NCBI GenBank assembly: GCA_044360075.1
Contig: JBIKLA010000008.1
Coordinates: forward strand, 62,001-126,000
DNA: 64,000 bases
Origin: OMII01 sp947467385
GTDB lineage: Bacteria; Bdellovibrionota_C; UBA2361; OMII01
Reading direction: 5' to 3'
Positions 56,500 to 64,000 of this stretch are shown here, in pieces. The first letter of the stretch is position 1, and every line of letters starts with the position of its first letter. A program made the position numbers and the translations under genes. The notes under the pieces were generated by a model. That model saw only the letters and a list, made by a program, of their open reading frames with translations, ran no database searches and was not told the DNA's origin.

Positions 56500-58986
56500 T
56501 CACCGCGCGCGCCTTACGCGCACTTCGAAGCTCTGCCTGGCAAGCCCGCCCAAGGGGTCGCGCACAGTAACCGTGCCCGTATGCCTGCCCAGGCCGTTAA
56601 AACGCTTCGTAACGACCTTTCCGAGCTTTTGGGAGCCGTCAGAGAAGCGCCATACGACCGAAACGGGCTCGCCCTCTGGGTCGCGCGACGCCGAGGCATT
56701 GAGCGTAAAGACGTCGCGGCGCTTGGTGGGACGAACTGTAACTTTTGCGATCGGCTTTCGGTTGACGTAAACGGCCGTGAAGGTCTTCTCGGGCCGCTCA
56801 ACAACGAAGGTCCGGCCGAGCGTTTTTAGGCCATCCAGCCAGCGGTCGAAGCTGCGGCCAGCGTGGATCGGCGCGGCGGCGATCGTTTGACGGGCGCCGA
56901 GAATCGGCTGGATGGTCATCGGCGCGATGAGCTCTCGCTCGTCGTCTACATATGAGATAAGCGCGCCACGAGGGACGCTTGCGATCCTGTAGGTTGTGGT
57001 CTCAGGAGCAATGGAAACGCATTTCTGGTCAAGAAGCCCCTCCCCTGCAGATGCCCTCAAACAAAGTTCGTAGGAGGTGGTGTCGGTGTGCTCTGTAGGC
57101 TCAAACGAACCGGTCGACCCGAGGAACTCCCCAACGAGGTGCTCATGCAGGTTGTGCTTCTGAAGCAGCGACCACGTTAGCTCCGAGGGTGAGCCATCGG
57201 GAGTGGTCGCGTGGCCTGAAAAGGAGAATCGTTGGCCGATGCGAAAGGTGGTTCCAGGCGCAGGGCTGTCGATGAACGCTATCGGCGGCGTTACTCCGGT
57301 CCGGATCGTAAGCGTGTCGCTTGAGGCAGCAAACGGCGATGTATTCTCGGAAACGGTGAGCCTTACTTCAAACGTCCCAACGCTCTGGAAGGTGTGTGTG
57401 GGGTTGAGAGCGGCTGAGGTTGCGGCGCCGTCCCCGAAATCCCAGCGCAGCGTGACGGGCTGGCCGTCGGGATCGTACGAGCCTATGCTTGAGAAGGAGA
57501 CCGTTAGGGGGATGTCACCTGCTATCGGTGACGCAGATAGTTTCACAAGCGGGGAGGCGTTGTCCCCTTCGCGGTACTTGAAGCGCCTGACCTCACTCGT
57601 GCGGCTCTTAAGGTCGAGGTGCACGGCGTAGATGTTTGTGTCGAGGCCCGCAACCAGCTGAACTGCGCCGAGTGCCGATGTTTCCTGCGCGAAGTTGTGC
57701 CTCGTTGGGCGGCCCATCGCATCAAACGTGAGGTAGCGAATAAAGCGCTGGGCGTAGTCGGCATAAAAGAGAGCGCCGTGGTAGGCCTCGGGATACGACG
57801 ATCCGTGATAGAATGCGAGGCCCGTTATGGATGAGCCGAGATCCTTGCCGGTGCTATCGTATGGGTGCCTATAGGTGAAGAGCGGCTTCGTCATAAACGA
57901 CTGCCCCTGTGCGTACCAAGCGTTGCAAGTCTCTGCCGTGATGGGCGCGCTCTTGAAGCCGACTTGGCGAATGTTCTCGTCTGCCGGCCCGTCCTGGGTG
58001 GCCTTGAGCAGGAATCCCCCCTCGTAGCATGGCCAGCCGAAGTACGCCCCCTTCCCCACGTTTATCTCCTCATAGTACGAGGTGCCCACGTCGCCGGAGT
58101 AGATCTGTCCGTTGTCGGGATTAAGGCCGATCCGGAACGGGTTGCGCATCCCGAGGTGCCACACCTTTGAGCGATTTGAGAACGGGTCGTTGCTGTCATA
58201 GAAGGGGTTACCCGGAACCCCTGCTCCCGTGTCGGGATTCACCCGCACCACGCGGCCGGACATGGCATCGAGATCGAGCGAACGGAACGAGAGGGTTGAG
58301 GGGCGATCGTAGCTCGATCCGTCACCAAACGACGCGATCAGGGTGCGCTCGGGGCCGAAGAGGAGCGTTCCGGCGGTGTGCGAGGTGGCATCGCACGGTA
58401 TGCAGTCGTTAACGGGAGTGCCTGCCATAGTGAGCCCGGTCATGCAGGATGCTTTTTCCGGGTCGTTCGGCTCTCCCGCAAGAACGGGCGGAGCCATGTT
58501 CTCAAGCGTTGAGTTTTTGCCGAGGATCACCTCCATGCTGCCGGGCAGGGCGACGTTGTAGTCCTGGGCCGCATCCGCGGTAAATCTCACCACCCGTAGG
58601 ACGCGGGGATCGTGGGAATCCGGCGTGCTGCCTGGAGGATCGTACACGTATGAGAGGTAGATGTAGGGCTTCTGGGGAAAGTCCGGGTCAACTGCGATGC
58701 CGAGCAGGCCTCGGTCAGTTGCCTTGTTCACCTCGGTCGAGAGGTCAACGAACGGGGCCGCGAGAACCGAGCCGTTGCGCGCTATCTGCACAGGCCCATT
58801 TTTCAGGGCGAGGTAAATCCGCTCTCCCGGGGCAAACGCCATAGCCGTCGCAATCGGCAGACCCTTGAACACCACCTCCTCCGTGAAATTCTCTCCCGGG
58901 GCGAAGACGGACTGTGCCTGGGCGCTTGCGATGGGTGCGGCGAGCACAACCAGGGCTGATAAGATGAGGGAGCGGATGCGGAGCAT
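56500..58986 (-). CDS. Secreted glucose/sorbosone dehydrogenase (PQQ-type propeller) with PKD domain
   Basis: An 828-aa secreted protein; the start at 58986 has GGAGG 9 nt upstream and gives a signal peptide (...ASAQAQ). Residues about 28-450 form a six-bladed beta-propeller of the soluble glucose/sorbosone dehydrogenase family ('DRGLLGIAVDPDFPQKPYIYLSY', 'HLGMRNPFRIGLNPDNGQIYSGDVG', 'FGWPCYEGG'). A PKD domain follows ('VSFSSIGSYDPDGQPVTLRWDFGDG', about 490-560). Further Ig-like regions end in a second PKD-like segment ('SRDPEGEPVSVVWRFSDGS'). It probably oxidises sugars or binds polysaccharide outside the cell using PQQ. A homologous non-catalytic propeller cannot be excluded. Confidence 0.85.
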   Translation of the reverse strand: MLRIRSLILSALVVLAAPIASAQAQSVFAPGENFTEEVVFKGLPIATAMAFAPGERIYLALKNGPVQIARNGSVLAAPFVDLSTEVNKATDRGLLGIAVDPDFPQKPYIYLSYVYDPPGSTPDSHDPRVLRVVRFTADAAQDYNVALPGSMEVILGKNSTLENMAPPVLAGEPNDPEKASCMTGLTMAGTPVNDCIPCDATSHTAGTLLFGPERTLIASFGDGSSYDRPSTLSFRSLDLDAMSGRVVRVNPDTGAGVPGNPFYDSNDPFSNRSKVWHLGMRNPFRIGLNPDNGQIYSGDVGTSYYEEINVGKGAYFGWPCYEGGFLLKATQDGPADENIRQVGFKSAPITAETCNAWYAQGQSFMTKPLFTYRHPYDSTGKDLGSSITGLAFYHGSSYPEAYHGALFYADYAQRFIRYLTFDAMGRPTRHNFAQETSALGAVQLVAGLDTNIYAVHLDLKSRTSEVRRFKYREGDNASPLVKLSASPIAGDIPLTVSFSSIGSYDPDGQPVTLRWDFGDGAATSAALNPTHTFQSVGTFEVRLTVSENTSPFAASSDTLTIRTGVTPPIAFIDSPAPGTTFRIGQRFSFSGHATTPDGSPSELTWSLLQKHNLHEHLVGEFLGSTGSFEPTEHTDTTSYELCLRASAGEGLLDQKCVSIAPETTTYRIASVPRGALISYVDDERELIAPMTIQPILGARQTIAAAPIHAGRSFDRWLDGLKTLGRTFVVERPEKTFTAVYVNRKPIAKVTVRPTKRRDVFTLNASASRDPEGEPVSVVWRFSDGSQKLGKVVTKRFNGLGRHTGTVTVRDPLGGLARQSFEVRVRRAR

Positions 58987-59348
58987 GTGGCGAGGCCTCC
59001 AAGCGAAAGTAGCGAGGGTGCACGGTCGCACATAGCTTCTGGGCGGCCATATGACCAACGTTAGGAGTCTTGCCGGAGTGATGTTGAGCGTGGGAATCAT
59101 GTAGGGGCGGTCAGGTGCCCCTGCTGCGTCGCGGCCTCAGGCAAAAAAAGGACCAGGTCGCCTGGTACGAGCGACCTGGTCCGTGACCGTATCTGGGAGC
59201 AATACGCCCTGAAGTAAACGTGATGGTGCAGTGTTTCCCTCAGAGCGACAGGCGTTGTGCGCCTTCACTACCCTTGTCGCGCTCAGACGTTCCGCTGCTT
59301 CAGTTTTTTCAGGAAGTCGCTCCAAAGCCGATACGATGTAGGTTTCTG
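58987..59348. other. Intergenic region between dehydrogenase and FMN-reductase genes
   Basis: Besides the minus-strand terminator at 59143-59182, no gene is supported in these 362 bases. The 167 nt between the reductase stop and the terminator could be a 3' UTR or encode a short RNA. A 62-codon frame there (59137-59325) has no ribosome site and runs through the terminator, so it is not called. Confidence 0.5.
59143..59182 (-). terminator. Strong intrinsic terminator, minus strand
   Basis: GGACCAGGTCGC (59150-59161) and GCGACCTGGTCC (59171-59182) form a perfect 12-bp stem with a 9-base loop, followed on the minus strand by seven Ts (59149-59143). It ends transcription coming from the FMN reductase or from an RNA gene between them. 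Confidence 0.85.
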
Positions 59349-59951
59349 CTACATTCCGTAGGGGAATTCCTTAAGGTTTATCTTTCCGCTTGAGCGCACA
59401 TGCTGGAAAGCCTTGGCGTACTCAATGAGCATTTCAAGCGAGTAGTGGATCCGCTTTCGCAGCTCCGTATCGCGGTCGTTGGCAGCAGTGGTGCCGTTTA
59501 GCATCCCTTCTGCCTCGCGCACGATGACGTGATCTGGGACGTAGACGAGACGCGTGTTCTTGTACGAGGACATGCGCAGTTCGGCCACCGGGTAGCTGCC
59601 CCCTATTCCGCTTGAGACCGCCACGATCAGCGCCGGCTTGTGGCCAAGCTCGCGCGAGTCGCACAGCAGCAGAAAGTTCTTGAGGCCTGCCGGGACCATC
59701 CCGGACCACTCCGGTGACACGATGACAAAGCCATCGCTTTGCTGGAGGGTCTTCGAGATAGGCGACCACGCCGCTTCCCACTTGGGATCATCGCCCCACA
59801 CCCCCTCGTCCCATAGGGGTAGGGGGTTCTTGGCCAGCGAAACCACGCCGGCCTCGACTTTGAGCGACGAAAGGTCAGAGGCCAAGTAGTTTGCGACTTT
59901 GTCTGATTGCGAGTTCTCGCGGTGACTGCCTGAGATGATGGTGATTTTCAT
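59349..59951 (-). CDS. NADPH-dependent FMN reductase family protein
   Basis: A 200-aa flavodoxin-fold protein. 'ITIISGSHRENSQSDKVANYL' at the N-terminus is the flavin phosphate loop. 'DGFVIVSPEWSGMVPAGLKNFLLLCDS' (about 74-100) matches the family's PEYN-G-P-LKN motif with E-W in place of E-Y. 'PALIVAVSSGIGGSYPVAELR' follows. It likely reduces FMN, quinones or azo/chromate-type acceptors; the true substrate is unknown. It is divergent from cysD. Confidence 0.88.
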   Translation of the reverse strand: MKITIISGSHRENSQSDKVANYLASDLSSLKVEAGVVSLAKNPLPLWDEGVWGDDPKWEAAWSPISKTLQQSDGFVIVSPEWSGMVPAGLKNFLLLCDSRELGHKPALIVAVSSGIGGSYPVAELRMSSYKNTRLVYVPDHVIVREAEGMLNGTTAANDRDTELRKRIHYSLEMLIEYAKAFQHVRSSGKINLKEFPYGM

Positions 59952-60090
59952 GCCTGAAAGTATGCACCACGGCCCTATGCCTGGCTAGGCGAATTTGGAG
60001 AGTAAAGTTAGCAAGCACCTGAAAACGATAGGAAAAAACCGTCTTTCTCGGCTGTTACGGCGTCGCGTTCCATGATAAAAATCTCGCTCT

Positions 60091-60993
60091 ATGCATTTAC
60101 CATCGCACCTTGAACAGCTAGAGGCTGAAAGTATCTATATCATGCGCGAGGTAGCGGCTCAGTTTGAGCGGCCCGTGCTCATGTATTCGGTGGGCAAGGA
60201 CTCCTCCTGCCTGCTGCGCCTGGCGCAGAAGGCGTTCTACCCGGGCAAGATCCCTTTCACCGCGCTTCATGTCGATACCTCGTACAAGTTCGCCGAGATG
60301 TACGACTTTCGCGACCGCATGGCGAAGGAAGTTGGGCTCAACTTGATCGTTCACCGTAACGAGCCGGCGCTCAAGGACAACGCCAATCCCTATGAGCTTG
60401 GGACTCAGCGATGTTGTGCACTGCTCAAGACCGGCGCCCTGCTTGAGGCGCTCAAGAAGCACGAGTTCGACGCCGCCATCGGCGGGGCCCGCCGTGAGGA
60501 GGAGCGAAGCCGGGCGAAGGAGCGTGTTTTCTCGTTCCGCGACAAGCACGGCCAGTGGGACCCCCGTTCGCAGCGGCCGGAGCTATGGAACCTCTACAAC
60601 GGCAAGCTCGCCAAGGGCGAGTCGATGCGAGTATTCCCCCTGTCTAACTGGACTGAACAGGACATCTGGAACTACATCCTTCAGGAGGAGATCCCGATCG
60701 TCCCGCTCTATTACGCAAAGAAGCGCAAGGTCGTCGTGCGTGGCAACATGCTCATCCCAGTCATCGACTCTGACCCTCGCACCTACCAGGGCCACAAGGT
60801 AGAGGAAGTCCTGTGCCGCTACCGAAGCCTTGGGTGCTACCACTGCACCGGGGCGGTGCGCTCGGATGCGGATACCCTTGAGAAGATAGTGGATGAGATG
60901 ACGTCCGTTAAGACGTCTGAGCGCGCCACTCGAATTATTGACTTTGACACGGACGGCTCTATGGAGCTCAAGAAACGGGAGGGATACTTCTAA
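60091..60993 (+). CDS. cysD: Sulfate adenylyltransferase subunit CysD
   Basis: Makes adenosine 5'-phosphosulfate from sulfate and ATP together with the GTPase CysN. It has 300 aa, the normal size. 'MREVAAQFERPVLMYSVGKDSS' holds the PP-loop SVGKDSS (about 33-39). 'TALHVDTSYKFAEMYDFRD', 'AAIGGARREEERSRAKER', 'FPLSNWTEQDIWNYI' and 'LGCYHCTGAV' are conserved. The stop overlaps the cysNC start (TAATG). Confidence 0.97.
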   Translation: MHLPSHLEQLEAESIYIMREVAAQFERPVLMYSVGKDSSCLLRLAQKAFYPGKIPFTALHVDTSYKFAEMYDFRDRMAKEVGLNLIVHRNEPALKDNANPYELGTQRCCALLKTGALLEALKKHEFDAAIGGARREEERSRAKERVFSFRDKHGQWDPRSQRPELWNLYNGKLAKGESMRVFPLSNWTEQDIWNYILQEEIPIVPLYYAKKRKVVVRGNMLIPVIDSDPRTYQGHKVEEVLCRYRSLGCYHCTGAVRSDADTLEKIVDEMTSVKTSERATRIIDFDTDGSMELKKREGYF

Positions 60994-62909
60994 TGATGTC
61001 CCCAGCACCTGCAGCAGACCAGAACGGGTCTCACCTCTCAATCCTGCGCTTCTCGACGGCGGGTAGCGTCGATGACGGCAAGTCAACCCTCATCGGTCGC
61101 CTCCTGCACGATTCGGGCAACGTCTATGAGGATCACCTCGCGGCTCTTGAGGCCACCGCAAAGAAGGCAGGCTCGACGCGTGTGTCGCTTGCGCTCCTGA
61201 CCGACGGCCTCAAGGCCGAGCGTGAGCAGGGCATCACAATCGACGTCGCCTACCGGTACTTCGCCACGCCTCGCCGGCGCTTCATCTTAGCTGACTCTCC
61301 CGGGCATGTTCAGTACACGCGCAATATGGCCACCGGAGCGTCGACGGTAGACCTAACCATTATACTGGTCGATGCGCGCACCGGCGTGATCGAGCAAACC
61401 AAGCGTCATGCGTTCATCACGGCCCTGCTGGGCGTCCCGCGCATCGTGCTTGCAGTAAACAAGATGGACCTCGTTGGCTACTCGCAGGACAGGTTCGAGG
61501 AGATCGTCGCGGACTTCACCGAGTTTTCGGCCAAGCTCGGCGTGCGCGAGATCAAGTTTATCCCGGTGTCTGCCCTCGAGGGCGACAACGTCGTCGAGCG
61601 AAGCGGCAAGATGCCGTGGTACGGCGGCGAGACGGTGCTTGAGCACCTTGAGAGCGTCTACATTGCGGGAGACCAGAACCTGGTCGACTTCCGCTTTCCG
61701 GTGCAGTACGTGCTCAACCCAAACCAGAACTTCCGTGGGTATGCGGGAACGGTTGCGTCCGGGCTTGTCCGTGTTGGCGAGGAGGTTGTTGTTCTCCCGT
61801 CTCTGGCAAAGTCGAAGGTTAAGAGCATCGCTGTCCCGGGCAAGGGTGTGAAGGGAGCGCAGATTCCGGAGGCCACGAGCAGGGACGCGGTTGTTATTCA
61901 GCTTGAGCACCAAATCGACATCTCGCGCGGCGACATGATCGTGCGGCCCAAGAACGTGCCTCGAGTCACGACCCAGTTCGACGCCATGCTGGTGTGGATG
62001 GGCGATGTCCCGATGGACACGGCGACCCGCTACATAATCCGCCACACGGCGCGCGAATCAAAGGCGTACATCAGCGGCATCGACTACAAGATCGACATCC
62101 ATACCCTTGGCAGGATGGACCCTGCCCCGTTGGCGTCCAACGAGATCGGCCGAGTCTCAATCTCAACAACCACGCCGCTCTTTGTCGACCCGTACCAGAA
62201 GAATCGCTCGACCGGTAACTTTATCCTGATCGATCCCGTGTCGTTCTTGACGGTCGGGGCCGGCATGATAATCGATCGTGGGCGCTCGGAAGGTGCGGAG
62301 CTTGAGGACGGCGAGGCTGCCCCCAACCTGCACCACGAAGTTGCCCTGGTGACGCAGCGCGAGCGTGAGCTTCGCAGCGGGCGCAAGGCGGTCACCGTGT
62401 GGCTGACGGGGCTGTCCGGTTCGGGCAAGTCGACTATAGCCAAGGCCGTTGAGCGAAGCATTTTTGACGACGGTGCCCCAGTCTACTTCGTTGACGGGGA
62501 CAATCTCCGCACAGGCCTTAACAAGGGGCTTGGTTTTTCGCGTGAGGATCGCTCCGAGAACCTGCGCCGGGCTGCTGAGGTTGCTGCGCTCATGAACGAG
62601 GCTGGCGTAACCGTCATATGCGCCTTTATCTCGCCGTATGCGGCGGATCGTGAGCGCTCGCGCGAGATCATCGGCAAGGAGCGCTTCCTTGAGGTGTACC
62701 TAAGCACGCCGGTATCAGTATGCGAGGAGCGAGATCCGCATGGCCTCTACAGGAAGGCTCGTGCGGGAGAGATTAAAAACTTTACGGGAGTTAATGACCC
62801 GTATGAGGTTCCGGAGAGTCCTGCCCTAAGGATAGATACTGCAGCAAAATCGGTTGAGAACAGCGTTGAAGAGGTAGTGGCGCTTGTTGTGAACCGGACC
62901 TCTCTCTAG
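60993..62909 (+). CDS. cysNC: Fused sulfate adenylyltransferase GTPase and APS kinase CysNC
   Basis: A 638-aa fusion. Residues about 17-440 are CysN, an EF-Tu-like GTPase with 'GSVDDGKSTLIGRLL' (24-38), 'LADSPGH' and 'VNKMDL', that drives APS synthesis. From about 465 to the end is APS kinase (CysC) with P-loop GLSGSGKST (472-480), 'FVDGDNLRTGLNKGLGFSREDRSENLRRAAEV' and the active-site Ser in 'FISPYAADRE'. The two steps produce PAPS for sulfate reduction or sulfation. The fused form is common in proteobacteria. It is coupled to cysD and its stop overlaps the convergent gene's stop by CTAG. Confidence 0.97.
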   Translation: MMSPAPAADQNGSHLSILRFSTAGSVDDGKSTLIGRLLHDSGNVYEDHLAALEATAKKAGSTRVSLALLTDGLKAEREQGITIDVAYRYFATPRRRFILADSPGHVQYTRNMATGASTVDLTIILVDARTGVIEQTKRHAFITALLGVPRIVLAVNKMDLVGYSQDRFEEIVADFTEFSAKLGVREIKFIPVSALEGDNVVERSGKMPWYGGETVLEHLESVYIAGDQNLVDFRFPVQYVLNPNQNFRGYAGTVASGLVRVGEEVVVLPSLAKSKVKSIAVPGKGVKGAQIPEATSRDAVVIQLEHQIDISRGDMIVRPKNVPRVTTQFDAMLVWMGDVPMDTATRYIIRHTARESKAYISGIDYKIDIHTLGRMDPAPLASNEIGRVSISTTTPLFVDPYQKNRSTGNFILIDPVSFLTVGAGMIIDRGRSEGAELEDGEAAPNLHHEVALVTQRERELRSGRKAVTVWLTGLSGSGKSTIAKAVERSIFDDGAPVYFVDGDNLRTGLNKGLGFSREDRSENLRRAAEVAALMNEAGVTVICAFISPYAADRERSREIIGKERFLEVYLSTPVSVCEERDPHGLYRKARAGEIKNFTGVNDPYEVPESPALRIDTAAKSVENSVEEVVALVVNRTSL

Positions 62910-64000
62910 CTCGGGTTAGCCGCTGAAGGTGCTTGTGATGATGCTGAGCCTGCTGTCGCCGCACCTTCCGTGTACAGATACATCAGCACGCCCTTGAATG
63001 GGAGGTTAGAAAAACGCTGCAACTCAATATAACCCGGAGGCGCAGGATTCTCCTCGCAAGGCCCCTTGATGACCGTCAAAACGATTGAATTTGGAGGAGG
63101 CGGAGGCTCCGGCACGCAGCGGCCGGAAAACTGGGCGCCTTGCATGCTTCTGTCCCACGGCTGCAGCGAGCGTTGCAGCGCATCGAACAAATACACGTCC
63201 GATCGGTAGAAATACGCCGGGTGAATCCTCTCGCCAAATGGCACATTCTCCTTATGCGCGCGGGCGAGGAAATACGCGAATAGGGGGTTGTCTTGGTACG
63301 GGTACGTAACGAATGTCTCGACCGAGGGAGCCAAAGCAATCGTCAGTGCCGCGGTAGATGCGAGCGTGTTGAATGGCCGCGGCCCCCACCATCGCCGGAG
63401 TTCCATGGCCAAGAGGATGCCTAAAACCGGCAGCGCTGGCAGGGCGCGATGAGCTCCACGCATTGCATACCACGCCAAGCCAGGACTAAATCCCGAGGGG
63501 AAAAAAGAGACAATAACGAGGGTGGTAATCCATAGCGACAAGAATGAAACCTTCCACCCACGAAGGCCGAAGAGGCCGATTGCCAGAACAACAAAGGAAA
63601 TGAGCCGCAGTGGCAGCTGCGCATACGGATATCCGCCTCGCTGAAGAGCCAAGAAGGAAAAGACTCGGTGAAGGCGGTACGAGGGCTCGGCGATCACCTC
63701 CGGAGCGACTGCAAGCCGTAAGTCATCCCGAAATGGGAGCGTTTCAAGGAATGCGACGGCGGCGAAAATGATGCCTGCGGCAACAAGGATTGCTCCACCC
63801 ACTGGAAGCCGGCCGGCGACGGCAGTCCAGGTCAAACAGCATCCAGCAAGCAAGAGCGCCGCCAGGATAGGCGGGTAATACGAGGTTCCAAGAATCATCC
63901 ATCCGAGGAGGAGAACCAGCGCGCCGCGGCGCTTGTCGATTGTGGCGGAGGCAAATAATCCCACGAGGCTTAGCGTTATTGCGAACGGCTGAATGGTCTG
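62906..64000 (-). CDS. Multi-spanning membrane protein, partial (cut by window edge)
   Basis: At least 364 codons, open through the window end: reading on past the internal GTG at 63964, the frame stays open to base 64000, so the true start lies outside. About eight hydrophobic segments fill the first 250 visible residues. The C-terminal soluble tail is about 110 residues with 'YFYRSDVYLFDALQRSLQPWD' and a Pro-rich patch, ending in an Ala/Ser tail. The layout of many spans and a periplasmic tail resembles GT39/ArnT-like or other polyprenyl-linked glycosyltransferases, but the acidic catalytic loop would be in the missing N-terminus, so the function stays open. Confidence 0.7.
   Translation of the reverse strand, partial: QTIQPFAITLSLVGLFASATIDKRRGALVLLLGWMILGTSYYPPILAALLLAGCCLTWTAVAGRLPVGGAILVAAGIIFAAVAFLETLPFRDDLRLAVAPEVIAEPSYRLHRVFSFLALQRGGYPYAQLPLRLISFVVLAIGLFGLRGWKVSFLSLWITTLVIVSFFPSGFSPGLAWYAMRGAHRALPALPVLGILLAMELRRWWGPRPFNTLASTAALTIALAPSVETFVTYPYQDNPLFAYFLARAHKENVPFGERIHPAYFYRSDVYLFDALQRSLQPWDRSMQGAQFSGRCVPEPPPPPNSIVLTVIKGPCEENPAPPGYIELQRFSNLPFKGVLMYLYTEGAATAGSASSQAPSAANPS

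Noticed and set aside
59137..59325. 62-codon open frame on the minus strand
   Set aside because: It runs through the strong terminator hairpin and has no ribosome site; treated as non-coding.

Overview
The window is a 64 kb piece of a Gram-negative bacterial chromosome, GC-rich and densely coding. Single-copy housekeeping genes (ffh, rpsO, pnp, rpsA, mutS, coaBC, queA, tgt, ispG) and lipid A genes (skp, fabZ, lpxA) show that it is chromosome with an outer membrane. The gene mix, including a small zinc-ribbon protein, long TPR and repeat proteins and scattered operons, suggests a delta-proteobacterial relative in the broad sense (Bdellovibrionota/Myxococcota-like). That placement is an inference, and no genus can be named. 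No rRNA, tRNA, CRISPR array, transposase or integrase was seen.

Layout. 1-2.9 kb (minus): ffh, an M48 metalloprotease lipoprotein and a small lipoprotein. 3.0-11.1 kb (plus): a hypoxanthine phosphoribosyltransferase-like gene, then a tightly overlapping surface-polysaccharide operon: Wzt/Wzm ABC exporter, two GT4-type glycosyltransferases, a GT39-like membrane glycosyltransferase with a discoidin-like tail, and an AglD/YbhN-type membrane protein. 11.1-14.5 kb: a small zinc-ribbon protein, an alpha/beta-hydrolase-fold protein that has lost its catalytic residues, and a TPR-like protein. 14.6-22.1 kb: skp-fabZ-lpxA, rpsO-pnp, a secreted acidic protein and rpsA, closed by a perfect 14-bp terminator. 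22.2-35.4 kb: a lone receiver protein, mutS, an N-acetylmuramoyl-alanine amidase, a metallo-beta-lactamase-fold hydrolase, coaBC, an NfeD/SPFH pair, queA-tgt, an orotate-PRTase-like protein and ispG. 35.4-37.7 kb: a membrane-anchored pseudokinase-like protein.

37.8-52.7 kb is the most unusual part: a chromosomal type IV secretion (T4SS) locus. Its core keeps the order of the F-plasmid transfer operon (L-E-K-B-lipoprotein-C) and adds a DotD-like N0-domain lipoprotein, an SH3 coiled-coil protein, an M23 endopeptidase and a separately transcribed VirB2/TraA-like pilin. Divergently from it run a large membrane protein placed where DotM would be and a TraD/DotL-type coupling ATPase. No relaxase and none of the F mating-pair genes (traW, U, N, F, H, G, trbC) lie in the window, so a conjugative role is not supported. 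A protein-secretion, contact or DNA-uptake machine is the more likely reading. Two uncharacterised genes, a TlyA-type methyltransferase and a superinfection-immunity-domain protein follow.

56.5-64 kb: a secreted glucose/sorbosone dehydrogenase with a PKD domain (minus), an FMN reductase (minus) with a strong terminator 167 nt past its stop, the sulfate-activation operon cysD-cysNC (plus), and a multi-TM protein on the minus strand cut off by the window edge.
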